A DNA stretch of 25,941 bases from Bacteroidales bacterium (GTDB lineage: Bacteria; Bacteroidota; Bacteroidia; Bacteroidales; P3), in contig SFPR01000021.1 of the NCBI GenBank assembly GCA_004551865.1, forward strand, positions 1-25,941, given 5' to 3'. The position numbers were made by a program, and so were the translations under genes. The notes under the pieces are model-generated. The model had not been told where the DNA came from, made no database searches, and worked only from the letters and a program-made list of their open reading frames with translations. Within the stretch, counting starts at the first letter, position 1. Each line of letters begins with the position of its first letter. Of this stretch, positions 14,823 through 21,299 are shown one piece after another.

Positions 14823-14897
14823 AAACGCCGATTTATCCGGACAAAACGGCGTTTTGGCAAAATAAAACGGCGTTATACTCGGACCGAAACGGCGTTT
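14823..14897. repeat. 21/22-bp phased repeat array (array B)
   Basis: Four cores have their first C at 14826, 14847, 14868 and 14890 (spacings 21, 21, 22): AAACGCCGATT, AAACGGCGTTT, AAACGGCGTTA, AAACGGCGTTT. The first is C-type and the other three G-type. Units 1 and 2 can pair AAAACGCCG with CGGCGTTTT (9 bp, 16-nt loop). The array sits between the T9SS-sorted protein gene and the vWA gene, about 76-150 bp upstream of the latter. Confidence 0.82.
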
Positions 14898-14935
14898 TGA
14901 CAACAGAGTATTCTCCTTGCGAAAAAACAAAACAA

Positions 14936-14991
14936 TTATCCCTTCCGAAACAAGCCGCAATTTGCAATTCCACTTGCCCCGAAAGGGATAA
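14936..14991 (-). terminator. long hairpin downstream of the T9SS-sorted protein gene
   Basis: TTATCCCTTCC (14936-14946) and GAAAGGGATAA (14981-14991) pair over 11 bp (one wobble on the minus-strand RNA), with further short pairing (CAAG/CTTG) inside a 34-nt loop region. On the minus strand it is followed by TTGTTTTGTTTTTTC. Together with the small hairpin at 14998-15015 it probably ends the five-gene minus-strand unit. Confidence 0.45.
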
Positions 14992-14997
14992 AGTAAA

Positions 14998-15015
14998 CAG
15001 ACAATCTGTTGTCTG
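14998..15015 (-). terminator. short hairpin terminator after the T9SS-sorted protein gene
   Basis: CAGACAA (14998-15004) and TTGTCTG (15009-15015) form a perfect 7-bp stem with a 4-base loop, 13 bp past the stop codon. On the minus strand it is followed by TTTACTTT. Confidence 0.5.
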
Positions 15016-15028
15016 AAATCTCGAAAAT

Positions 15029-15760
15029 TTACTTTCTAACTACTAATTTCTTTGTTGTAAGCGTTGTTCCGTTTGAAACAATCGAGTAGAAATACACTCC
15101 GTTTGCCAAGTCGGTAGAAGAGATGTTCAATTTGGCATTTTCTCCGCAGCGTAGATTGAATGTTTTCACCGTTTTGCCAACCATGTTACGAACAAGCAAT
15201 TGCGCATTGCCGTATTTTGCAGGAACAAAGTAGTTGATGCTTGCATTGGAACTCATTGGGTTAGGATAGATGTCCACGCTTAGCGGCTGAGTTTTTGCTG
15301 TTGAAGCAACAGATACATCAGGGTTTGCATACTTTACGTAGAAATTTCTGACAACATCCTCTTCCGTGCCGTCTTGTGAGGCTTTCATCAAAAAGACTTC
15401 AATCAATGTAGAATTGTCTGACCCTGCTGTAAACGCAATGTCAAAATTGTTGAAAGTAGCACCTGCTTCCACATCTACAACAGCAGAGACGGTATCTGTG
15501 GTACACTCTCCGAAACACATAAGGAACTCATCGCCTTCATTGACTTTTAGTCGTGAGTAAGCCGAACGAAGACTCAAAGTTTCCGAAGACTGATTGGTAA
15601 GAATGAAGTAAGTTGTTACTTCTTCACCTGCTGCTACTTCCACGTTCAAAGTGTCGTTATCGCTAACATCTTCGCCCTCAAACTGTACTTTTATGACCTG
15701 TGCGTTCAATCCCAAGGTCAAAAACGCCATTGATACAAAAAATCCGTAAATCTTTTTCAT
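15029..15760 (-). CDS. T9SS-sorted secreted protein (C-terminal sorting domain)
   Basis: The 243-aa protein has a signal peptide (1-20, LGLNA-Q), a beta-sandwich-like middle domain and a type A T9SS sorting domain (about 160-243: SVDIYPNPMSSNASINYF, MVGKTVKTF, NISSTDLANGVYFYSIV, TKKLVVRK). The middle domain contains EFLMCFGECT, a C-x3-C pair at Cys82 and Cys86, in a context resembling the CWGxC-type domain of small sorted proteins found beside Omp28 genes in this phylum. It follows the Omp28 gene by 31 bp and is the last gene of the tlpA-DUF6029-Omp28 unit. It should be exported by Sec, passed through the T9SS (PorQ and a PorP-like protein are in this window) and attached or released at the surface. 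Specific function unknown. Confidence 0.9.
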   Translation of the reverse strand: MKKIYGFFVSMAFLTLGLNAQVIKVQFEGEDVSDNDTLNVEVAAGEEVTTYFILTNQSSETLSLRSAYSRLKVNEGDEFLMCFGECTTDTVSAVVDVEAGATFNNFDIAFTAGSDNSTLIEVFLMKASQDGTEEDVVRNFYVKYANPDVSVASTAKTQPLSVDIYPNPMSSNASINYFVPAKYGNAQLLVRNMVGKTVKTFNLRCGENAKLNISSTDLANGVYFYSIVSNGTTLTTKKLVVRK

Positions 15761-15791
15761 ATTACACTGTATTTAAGTCGGTTAATAATTT

Positions 15792-16628
15792 CTAATTTTC
15801 TACTTCTATTTCGTTCACTTGGAGAACCTCGCCGGCAGAATTGCTTACAAAGGCAACAACGGCACAATTATTTAAGTTCAAACTTTTGTCCAAAGTGAAA
15901 TAATAGTTCTTTGATACTCTGTCTCCGCTTTTCAAACCGGTGGTTGCAAGAGGCATATCCACAATAGGGTTATTTCTCAAAACGTGTTGGAAAGAATAAT
16001 CTTCTATCATCACACCTTGGTTGTTCTGAACGCCCTTTATGTCGCTTTCGGTTATGAAAAGGGTAACCGTCAAAGCCTCGTTTATGTCTTTGAGTGCATC
16101 AACTTGCAGCGACACAAGCAGACCTTGTTGAGTGTTTTCAGCTCCTAAGGATATGTTCATCAAATGTTCGCTATTTGCAAAGCACTCTTGTATCTTTGTT
16201 TCCCAGTCTCCTCTTCCCAAAGGACCGATTTTGCGGTTTATTACGGCGTTGGGCCAAGACGAAAGCCCGAATTTGCTCCCCAACTCATCACCGTATGGAG
16301 TTCGTAAGTCGAGGTTGTTGTTCTCTGCCTTCGGTTTGGCAAAACTACCTTGGTGAACAGCCGACACAACAAGTCTTTCGCCATAAGTTTCTTTCAGAGA
16401 GTTCAAAATAGAAGTTCCATCCGGACAATTAGGACAGTTCCAGCCGGTGAAATCTTCAATCAGTATTGCAGGCTCATTTTGAGTTTGAGTTATCGGGGTG
16501 CTGTCCTGTGTTTCTCTTGCCGTAAGAGGCACCAATATCTCGTCTGCTTCAAATTCTTCGCAGGCGGTAAAAATCACCGGAGCGAAGAACAATGCTGCCA
16601 AAACTTTATTTAATCCTTGTATCTTCAT
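15792..16628 (-). CDS. Omp28-related thioredoxin-fold lipoprotein
   Basis: The 278-aa protein has a lipoprotein signal (FAPVIFTAC, lipid Cys at 23), a short linker, then ILIEDFTGWNCPNCPDGTSI with a CxxC motif (Cys65, Cys68) as in thioredoxin-like Omp28 proteins of Porphyromonas and relatives. The later SSWPNAVINRK has a Pro in the place of the thioredoxin cis-Pro. The C-terminal half (about 150-278) is a beta-sandwich typical of the family (VTLFITESDIKG, FQHVLRNNPIVDMPLATTG). It is probably anchored in the outer membrane and may exchange thiols or bind peptides; this is inferred from the motif. It starts 1 bp before the DUF6029 stop region in the minus-strand unit and is followed by the sorted protein. 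Confidence 0.88.
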   Translation of the reverse strand: MKIQGLNKVLAALFFAPVIFTACEEFEADEILVPLTARETQDSTPITQTQNEPAILIEDFTGWNCPNCPDGTSILNSLKETYGERLVVSAVHQGSFAKPKAENNNLDLRTPYGDELGSKFGLSSWPNAVINRKIGPLGRGDWETKIQECFANSEHLMNISLGAENTQQGLLVSLQVDALKDINEALTVTLFITESDIKGVQNNQGVMIEDYSFQHVLRNNPIVDMPLATTGLKSGDRVSKNYYFTLDKSLNLNNCAVVAFVSNSAGEVLQVNEIEVEN

Positions 16629-16629
16629 A

Positions 16630-18318
16630 TTAAAAACTGCTGCTTATTGTTACAAACAAACCATTTGAGGCAGGAACTTCCCTGCAAACGCCCCCTATAC
16701 ATATTATTCCGTCGCGTTGCTTTCCGTAACTCAACGCTACGCGTGTGGTATTGTAGGTTGAGCCTAAGGAAACGTTATAATAGTGAACCTTCTCGCCGTT
16801 TTCGTTGCCATAGTTCCATTGGTCGCTCAACGCAAAGAACCATTTACCTGCAAAATTGTACTCTGCCGTCAGCTGCAACCAATCTCCTTTTGCCCATTCT
16901 CCGTAATTCTGCTCGGTGAGAAGCCATTGCACTTCACCCCTGAGGGAGTTGCGTTTGTTGATTTTGTAAGTCGCATCGACAACAAAGATATTTGCATACA
17001 CCATTGGTTCTTCCGGGTGTCCGAAAGCAACAGGATTGAAACTCTGGTAGGAATACATCAGGTTCAATTTGAGGTCTTTGTTTATTTTCTTGTTGATTTC
17101 TACATTCACCTCCTCAAAATACAAATCTTCTCCGACCTTAAAGAAGTTTGAAGTGTAGCCCTCTGTTCCCATTTGGTCCAATTCGTAGCCCTCAATAGGC
17201 TGACGGTCTATCGAATGCACTCTCGAATAGTTCAACTTCACGTCTGTACCATACTTTCCGCCCAAAAAGGTGTTCTTCTTTATCTTGTACATCACGTCAG
17301 CCTGCAATCCCATTTCGCCATTGACCTGTGTGGCATAAGGATACATCGCCATGAGAGAATAAGCGTGCTGACGGGTGATTGCAGGGAGGTAGTTTACATT
17401 GAGCATATTGCCAGTCTCGCTTCTCTTTGACTTAAAGCTCATGTTGTCGATGCGTTTTGCTTCCAACGAAACTGCAAATCCTTTTATCGAATAGCCTGCT
17501 TTGACGAGCAATGCTTCACCATTCCTATATATATAGCCGTTCACCGCATTCGGGTCCTGACTTTTGCGAGCATACTCTGCCGAAAGGTTGAAGGCTTTGT
17601 GCGACAAGTCCAAACGAACAGCCCCCGCACCTATGTTTTCGGGGATTTGCATCTTGTAATAATCCTCTCCGATGGGTACGAACTTCGTTTCTGCTTTCTC
17701 ATATACCGACACAAAACTTCCGCCCAAGGTTATCCTTGTGGGTTTGTTGCCAAGACAAGGTATCAATTCGTTGAAACTAAACTCTGCATCCAAGCCTCTG
17801 ACCAATCCGTTGTCAGTTTTCCAAATTTCTTCCCAATAGTAGCGTTGTTTTCCGATAACTCCTTTGAACGTAAGCCCCGAAAGCGGCTTTGCAACGACTT
17901 TTACTCCGTCCATTGCGTTGTCCAATCCTAAGTTTCTCTCTTCGTAAGAGCGGAAAACCAAGCCGTTTCCAAATTGTTCGTAGTAATTGCCGACGGTTAT
18001 CTCCATATAGTCTTTTTTGTACGACGCCCAACGATATGGAATACCGGCTCCCTTGTATTGACTGTCAAATCCGAGTATAGGATTGAGGTAAGATTCAAAT
18101 CGGAAACCCGCAGAAAAGTCTCCTGCGTTGTAGTTGATGTTTGCAAAGGCGTTGCTGAGCAATTTTTCGTTCACTTTCTCTGCTCCGATTATACTGTCCT
18201 CACGGGAGAGTTGCATATCAATCTGAAAATTGCCGCTTACCTTTCCGCCAAGTATGCCTTGGGCCTGCATACTGCAAGCACAACCAATGGCAACCAATGC
18301 AATAATTATCTTCTTCAT
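16630..18318 (-). CDS. DUF6029-family outer-membrane protein
   Basis: The 562-aa protein starts at ATG 18318 (the in-frame TTG at 18321 is not needed). It has a signal peptide (MKKIIIALVAIGCACSMQAQ), then GKVSGNFQIDMQLSREDSII, typical of DUF6029. Long alternating beta strands continue to a C-terminal Phe (LFVTISSSF), indicating a large outer-membrane barrel or porin-like protein. Near the C-terminus is IICIGGVCREVPASNG with two Cys (540 and 545) that could form a disulfide. The gene sits between tlpA (12 bp upstream) and Omp28 (1 bp downstream), both encoding thioredoxin-fold proteins, which suggests a shared envelope function. The family's biochemical role is not established. Confidence 0.85.
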   Translation of the reverse strand: MKKIIIALVAIGCACSMQAQGILGGKVSGNFQIDMQLSREDSIIGAEKVNEKLLSNAFANINYNAGDFSAGFRFESYLNPILGFDSQYKGAGIPYRWASYKKDYMEITVGNYYEQFGNGLVFRSYEERNLGLDNAMDGVKVVAKPLSGLTFKGVIGKQRYYWEEIWKTDNGLVRGLDAEFSFNELIPCLGNKPTRITLGGSFVSVYEKAETKFVPIGEDYYKMQIPENIGAGAVRLDLSHKAFNLSAEYARKSQDPNAVNGYIYRNGEALLVKAGYSIKGFAVSLEAKRIDNMSFKSKRSETGNMLNVNYLPAITRQHAYSLMAMYPYATQVNGEMGLQADVMYKIKKNTFLGGKYGTDVKLNYSRVHSIDRQPIEGYELDQMGTEGYTSNFFKVGEDLYFEEVNVEINKKINKDLKLNLMYSYQSFNPVAFGHPEEPMVYANIFVVDATYKINKRNSLRGEVQWLLTEQNYGEWAKGDWLQLTAEYNFAGKWFFALSDQWNYGNENGEKVHYYNVSLGSTYNTTRVALSYGKQRDGIICIGGVCREVPASNGLFVTISSSF

Positions 18319-18330
18319 CAAAAAAGCCGA

Positions 18331-18837
18331 TTATTGGTTTTGTAGTGCTTTCTTTATCTCTTCCAACAAGTGGCTCTCATCGCCCGGAGCAAAGCCCACG
18401 TGTTGCCAAACAACTTCGCCTTTTCCATTGACAACAAAGCAATGAGGAGGATTGTTTACACCCATGGCTCTTTTCAATTCGCTGTTGCCGTCAAGCAACA
18501 CTTCAAACTCCCATTCCGAACTATTGACAAGCGGAGAGACTTTCGATTGAGTGCGACTGTCGTCAATACTTACAGCATACACTTTCACACCTGTTTCATT
18601 CTGCCAATCCTCATAGTTTTCTGCTATGGTATTAAGCTCCATAAGGCAAGGCTTGCACCAAGTTGCCCAAAAGGTTACCACAAAAGGTTTGCCCTCATTT
18701 GAAAAATCTTTCGCATTGACGGTCTTTCCGTCCAAAGTTTTGACATCTACCGATGGTAAAGTCTGCTGTGCATAAGTGCAGAAAGCACTTGCTATAAACA
18801 TTGCACACGCTAAAAACAAACGTCTTGTCATTTTCAT
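18331..18837 (-). CDS. TlpA/ResA-like periplasmic thiol-disulfide oxidoreductase
   Basis: The 168-aa protein has a signal peptide (about 1-23, CTYAQ) and a single thioredoxin domain of the TlpA/ResA class. VTFWATWCKPCLMELNTIAE carries the CKPC active site (Cys61, Cys64). The insert KVYAVSIDDSRTQSKVSP and the cis-Pro region GVNNPPHCFVVNGKGEVVW are as expected. These enzymes reduce or isomerise disulfides outside the inner membrane. It follows the polyprenyl synthetase gene by 12 bp and precedes DUF6029 by 12 bp, forming a tight same-strand unit with Omp28 and the sorted protein. ATG at 18837 was taken; the in-frame ATG at 18831 (MTRRLF) is an equally good start. Confidence 0.9.
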   Translation of the reverse strand: MKMTRRLFLACAMFIASAFCTYAQQTLPSVDVKTLDGKTVNAKDFSNEGKPFVVTFWATWCKPCLMELNTIAENYEDWQNETGVKVYAVSIDDSRTQSKVSPLVNSSEWEFEVLLDGNSELKRAMGVNNPPHCFVVNGKGEVVWQHVGFAPGDESHLLEEIKKALQNQ

Positions 18838-18849
18838 TCTTTTATTTGT

Positions 18850-19821
18850 TTATAAATCTCTTTCGACCAAACAATCTGTCAGGTCTTCTAATTGTTTTCT
18901 GTATTCGTTGTCGGGCAGTTGTTTCAGCTGTTCCTTTGCCAAAGAGCTGTACTTGCCGACTTGTTGCCCTGCTTTATTTAGACAATCTGTTGTCTTCAAC
19001 CTTTCAACAAAAGACAAGATTTCTTGCTGCGATTTCTTGTCCTTTGCAACAAAAGCGAGCAACTCTTCTTTCTCTTTTTGCCCCAATGTATCTATCCAAA
19101 ATATCACGGGGAGCGTTATTTTCTTCTCTTTGATGTCATTTCCGAAGCCTTTGCCGCTTGTGCATGAGGTGTCGAAGTCCAAAATGTCGTCTTTTATCTG
19201 AAAGGCTCTGCCGAGCAACCTTCCAAATTGTTCTGCTGCTTCAACGTAACTTGCGTTTCGGCAGGCTGTTTTTGCTCCCGTATAAGCAGCCGCTCCGAAC
19301 ATCGAAGCAGTTTTTCGGTCTATCACGGCAAAATAGGAGTTGATGTCGTGGTTTTGAGCCTCCGACAAATCCTTTTGCAACAATTCTCCCTGCGGAAGCT
19401 CTCTTGCAACCTTGGAATAGATACTCAATAATTCAAAGTCCTCTTTGGTCTCGATAAGTTGAAGACATTTACCATATATATAGTCTCCGAACAAAATGGC
19501 TGCCTTGTTTCCCCATATATTGTTGGCAGTTGGCAGATTGCGGCGAAGATTGCTTTCGTCCAAAACATCATCGTGAACCAGCGAAGCCGTATGTAACAAC
19601 TCCAAAACGACAGCTGCCCTGTAAGTGGCTTCGTTTACTTCTCCGCAAGTTTTTGCCGTCAAGAAGCTAATCAGAGGTCGCAATCTCTTTCCTTTCTGTC
19701 GGAGAACATATTCGGACATCTGTCCCATCGTTCCGTCAAAACAAGGAAGACATTCCCTGAGTTTTGTTTCAAACAAGGCAAACTCCCTTTCTACACACTG
19801 ACTAAATCTCGTCAAATCCAT
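18850..19821 (-). CDS. polyprenyl (trans-prenyl) diphosphate synthase
   Basis: The 323-aa enzyme elongates allylic diphosphates with isopentenyl diphosphate, probably giving the octaprenyl or heptaprenyl chain of quinones. The first Asp-rich motif is LVHDDVLDESNLRRNLPTAN (DDxxD at 84-88) and the second is FQIKDDILDF (211-215). KGKRLRPL (43-50) binds the diphosphate, and GNDIKEKKITLPVI follows the second motif. The start was set at ATG 19821, because the -33/-7 promoter at 19858-19887 lies inside the longer in-frame extension, which would start at 19944 inside the repeat array. It heads the minus-strand unit with tlpA, DUF6029, Omp28 and the sorted protein. Chain length cannot be told from the sequence by eye. 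Confidence 0.92.
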   Translation of the reverse strand: MDLTRFSQCVEREFALFETKLRECLPCFDGTMGQMSEYVLRQKGKRLRPLISFLTAKTCGEVNEATYRAAVVLELLHTASLVHDDVLDESNLRRNLPTANNIWGNKAAILFGDYIYGKCLQLIETKEDFELLSIYSKVARELPQGELLQKDLSEAQNHDINSYFAVIDRKTASMFGAAAYTGAKTACRNASYVEAAEQFGRLLGRAFQIKDDILDFDTSCTSGKGFGNDIKEKKITLPVIFWIDTLGQKEKEELLAFVAKDKKSQQEILSFVERLKTTDCLNKAGQQVGKYSSLAKEQLKQLPDNEYRKQLEDLTDCLVERDL

Positions 19822-19857
19822 CTCTGCACTATTCCAAATCGTAAAGTAACTATTTTG

Positions 19858-19887
19858 CAAATGTACGAACAAAAACCGAAACGGCAA
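19858..19887 (-). promoter_or_regulatory. promoter of the polyprenyl synthetase unit (TTG-N19-TACATTTG)
   Basis: On the minus strand, -33 TTG (19887-19885, in ATTG) is followed by a 19-bp spacer and -7 TACATTTG (19865-19858), then C. The predicted leader to the ATG at 19821 is about 30 nt. The AAAAGCCCATAT motif copies and array C lie just upstream. Confidence 0.75.
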
Positions 19888-19891
19888 TGAC

Positions 19892-19925
19892 AAAAGCCCA
19901 TATTTCTTTTTGCAAAAGCCCATAT
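19892..19925 (-). repeat. two copies of AAAAGCCCATAT, 22 bp apart
   Basis: The 12-mer occurs at 19892-19903 and 19914-19925, a 22-bp period like that of the adjacent array C, immediately upstream of the polyprenyl synthetase -33 box. A third copy is upstream of porQ (5593-5604). It may be a diverged unit of the phased repeats or a separate operator. Confidence 0.4.
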
Positions 19926-19943
19926 TTTGTATGAGCCGAAGCA

Positions 19944-20017
19944 AAACGCCGATTTGGGAAAATAACTCGCCGTTTCAGACGGATAAAACGCCGTTTTATT
20001 TTGCTGAAACAGCGTTT
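19944..20017. repeat. 21-bp phased repeat array (array C)
   Basis: Four cores have their first C at 19947, 19968, 19989 and 20010, all exactly 21 bp apart: AAACGCCGATT, ACTCGCCGTTT, AAACGCCGTTT, AAACAGCGTTT. Three are C-type, the last is G-type with one substitution. Units 3 and 4 can form a stem (AAAACGC/GCGTTTT, one mismatch, GTTT/AAAC), and the linker TTATTTTGCT is the same as in array A. It lies between the divergent polyprenyl synthetase and orphan sorting-domain promoters. Confidence 0.82.
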
Positions 20018-20111
20018 TGTGGTGTCTGATTTGCAGAGGTTTACAAATGCGATTATCTCTTTTCTCTTTGCCATGCTTATTTTGAATTGGACAATATCAA
20101 AAAACAATTCA

Positions 20112-20131
20112 ACAATTTTTGAAAAAATTGT
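20112..20131. repeat. AT-rich inverted repeat over the -33 region
   Basis: ACAATTTTT (20112-20120) and AAAAATTGT (20123-20131) are perfect inverted arms separated by GA. The right arm covers the -33 TTG of the promoter at 20128-20157, so it could be an operator or only AT-rich chance. Confidence 0.35.
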
Positions 20132-20157
20132 CATCGAACAATAATTTTGTATCCTTG
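20128..20157 (+). promoter_or_regulatory. candidate promoter before the orphan sorting domain (TTG-N19-TATCCTTG)
   Basis: TTG (20128-20130), a 19-bp spacer and TATCCTTG (20150-20157, one mismatch to TAnnTTTG). The start of transcription would fall near 20162, after the first GTG codon of the open frame. Confidence 0.45.
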
Positions 20158-20408
20158 TGGCATCAAATGTGAATTTGGAGAGTTACACTTCGCTATATCC
20201 AAACCCTGTGAACGAGAGTGTAAACGTGGTGTGTTCGTACAAGATTAAGGGCTATACCCTTGTTGATGCAACGGGTTGCGAAGTCCTTTCGGGCAAATGC
20301 AATGCCAACAGCATGGCTTTGGACCTCTCTTCGCTCCAAAAAGGCGTTTACTTCATAAGACTTCAAACCGCCAAAGGCTCTGTCGAAAAGAAACTATTGG
20401 TGGAATAA
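20157..20408 (+). pseudogene. orphan T9SS C-terminal sorting domain
   Basis: The open frame of 83 codons encodes almost nothing but a type A T9SS sorting domain: SLYPNPVNESVNVV, YTLVDATGCEVL, ALDLSSLQKGVYFIRLQT and the terminal KKLLVE, all in the usual order. It starts at GTG (20157), or at a second GTG (20169) if transcription begins at the promoter overlapping its 5' end. The frame is closed upstream by TAA at 20142. There is no signal peptide and no cargo domain, so the product could not reach the T9SS by the Sec route. The most likely reading is the 3' remnant of a deleted cargo gene; a small expressed cytoplasmic peptide is possible. A terminator follows at 20457-20493. Confidence 0.6.
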
Positions 20409-20456
20409 CATGGTAATTTGAAATTTTGATATTTTATTTTGCAAGAAGAAGATTGG

Positions 20457-20493
20457 AACAGGTCAGGCTGTGAAGCCATGCCTGCTCTTTTTT
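20457..20493 (+). terminator. terminator between the orphan sorting domain and lptB
   Basis: The arms around CAGGTCAGGCT and AGCCATGCCTG pair with a two-base internal mismatch and a GTGA loop, followed by CTCTTTTTTG. It lies upstream of the lptB promoter and ends plus-strand transcription from the sorting-domain fragment. Confidence 0.6.
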
Positions 20494-20542
20494 GTGTTTG
20501 TCAGAAATGCTTCAAAAGTCAATCGATATTGAAAATTATTCT

Positions 20543-20550
20543 TATCTTTG
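20543..20550 (+). promoter_or_regulatory. promoter -7 box for lptB operon (TATCTTTG)
   Basis: A full match to TAnnTTTG, 20 bp before the lptB ATG at 20571. It rules out the longer in-frame start at 20439, which would lie upstream of both this promoter and the terminator. Confidence 0.6.
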
Positions 20551-20570
20551 TATTCTCAAAGGTTGAGAAG

Positions 20571-21293
20571 ATGAGATTGTTTACAGATAATGTGGTGAAA
20601 AAGTACAGGAGCAGAACGGTTGTAAAGGGTGTTTCTGTATCGGTGGAACAAGGGGAGATTGTCGGTCTGTTGGGTCCCAACGGTGCAGGAAAGACTACTA
20701 CCTTTTATATGATGACGGGGCTAATTCGCCCATACTCGGGAAGGGTTTTTCTTGATGACAAAGAGATTACTCGTATGCCGATGTACAAACGTTCTCAGCT
20801 CGGCGTGGGTTACCTTGCTCAAGAGGCGTCTGTTTTCAGAAATATGTCGGTTGAAGACAATATCATGTCTATTCTTGAATTTAAGAATATGTCTGCCGTG
20901 CAAAGACGTGAGAAAATGGAGGCTCTTTTGGAAGAGTTCAGCCTTACTCATATAAGAAAGAATAAAGGTAATCAGCTTTCGGGAGGAGAGAGGAGACGTT
21001 GTGAGATTGCTCGTGCCTTGGCGGCAAATCCTAAGTTTATTTTGCTCGATGAGCCTTTTGCAGGGGTCGATCCGATTGCGGTACAGGACATTCAGCATAT
21101 TGTAATAGGATTAAAAAACAAGAATATAGGTGTTTTGATTACCGACCACAACGTTCATGAAACTCTTTCGATAACAAACAGAGCTTACTTGTTGATTGAG
21201 GGGGCTGTGTTCTGCCACGGAACTCCGCAAGAGCTTGCTGCCAATGAACAAGTGAGAGAGAAATATTTGGGAGATAGTTTTGAGTTAAGATAG
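20571..21293 (+). CDS. lptB: LPS export ABC transporter ATP-binding protein
   Basis: LptB is the cytoplasmic ATPase that, with LptF and LptG, pulls LPS from the inner membrane onto the LptA bridge. The 240-aa product has the full set of ABC motifs: Walker A GPNGAGKTT (35-43), Q-loop in GYLAQEASVF (Gln83), signature LSGGE (135-139), Walker B FILLDEPFAGVDP (Glu160) and the H-loop His in ITDHNV (192). The order and the sequence around Q-loop and signature are those of LptB and not of amino-acid importers. It heads a plus-strand set with a deacetylase-like gene, hldD, kdsC and rlpA, the first three of which fit LPS or envelope polysaccharide synthesis. The lptF/lptG/lptA/lptC genes are not in this window. 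Confidence 0.94.
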   Translation: MRLFTDNVVKKYRSRTVVKGVSVSVEQGEIVGLLGPNGAGKTTTFYMMTGLIRPYSGRVFLDDKEITRMPMYKRSQLGVGYLAQEASVFRNMSVEDNIMSILEFKNMSAVQRREKMEALLEEFSLTHIRKNKGNQLSGGERRRCEIARALAANPKFILLDEPFAGVDPIAVQDIQHIVIGLKNKNIGVLITDHNVHETLSITNRAYLLIEGAVFCHGTPQELAANEQVREKYLGDSFELR

Positions 21294-21299
21294 GTCGAC

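Noticed and set aside
14682..14900. Frames across arrays B and C encode heptad-like peptides (KIKRRFIRTKRRF and similar)
   Set aside because: 21 bp is seven codons, so any frame through an array gives a seven-residue period. The 22-bp spacings break the frame, the frames lack start signals, and both strands give such peptides; they are by-products of the DNA repeat.
20439..20570. N-terminal extension of lptB by 44 codons
   Set aside because: The segment contains a terminator hairpin and the lptB -7 box, and LptB proteins start at MRLFTDNVV-like sequence.
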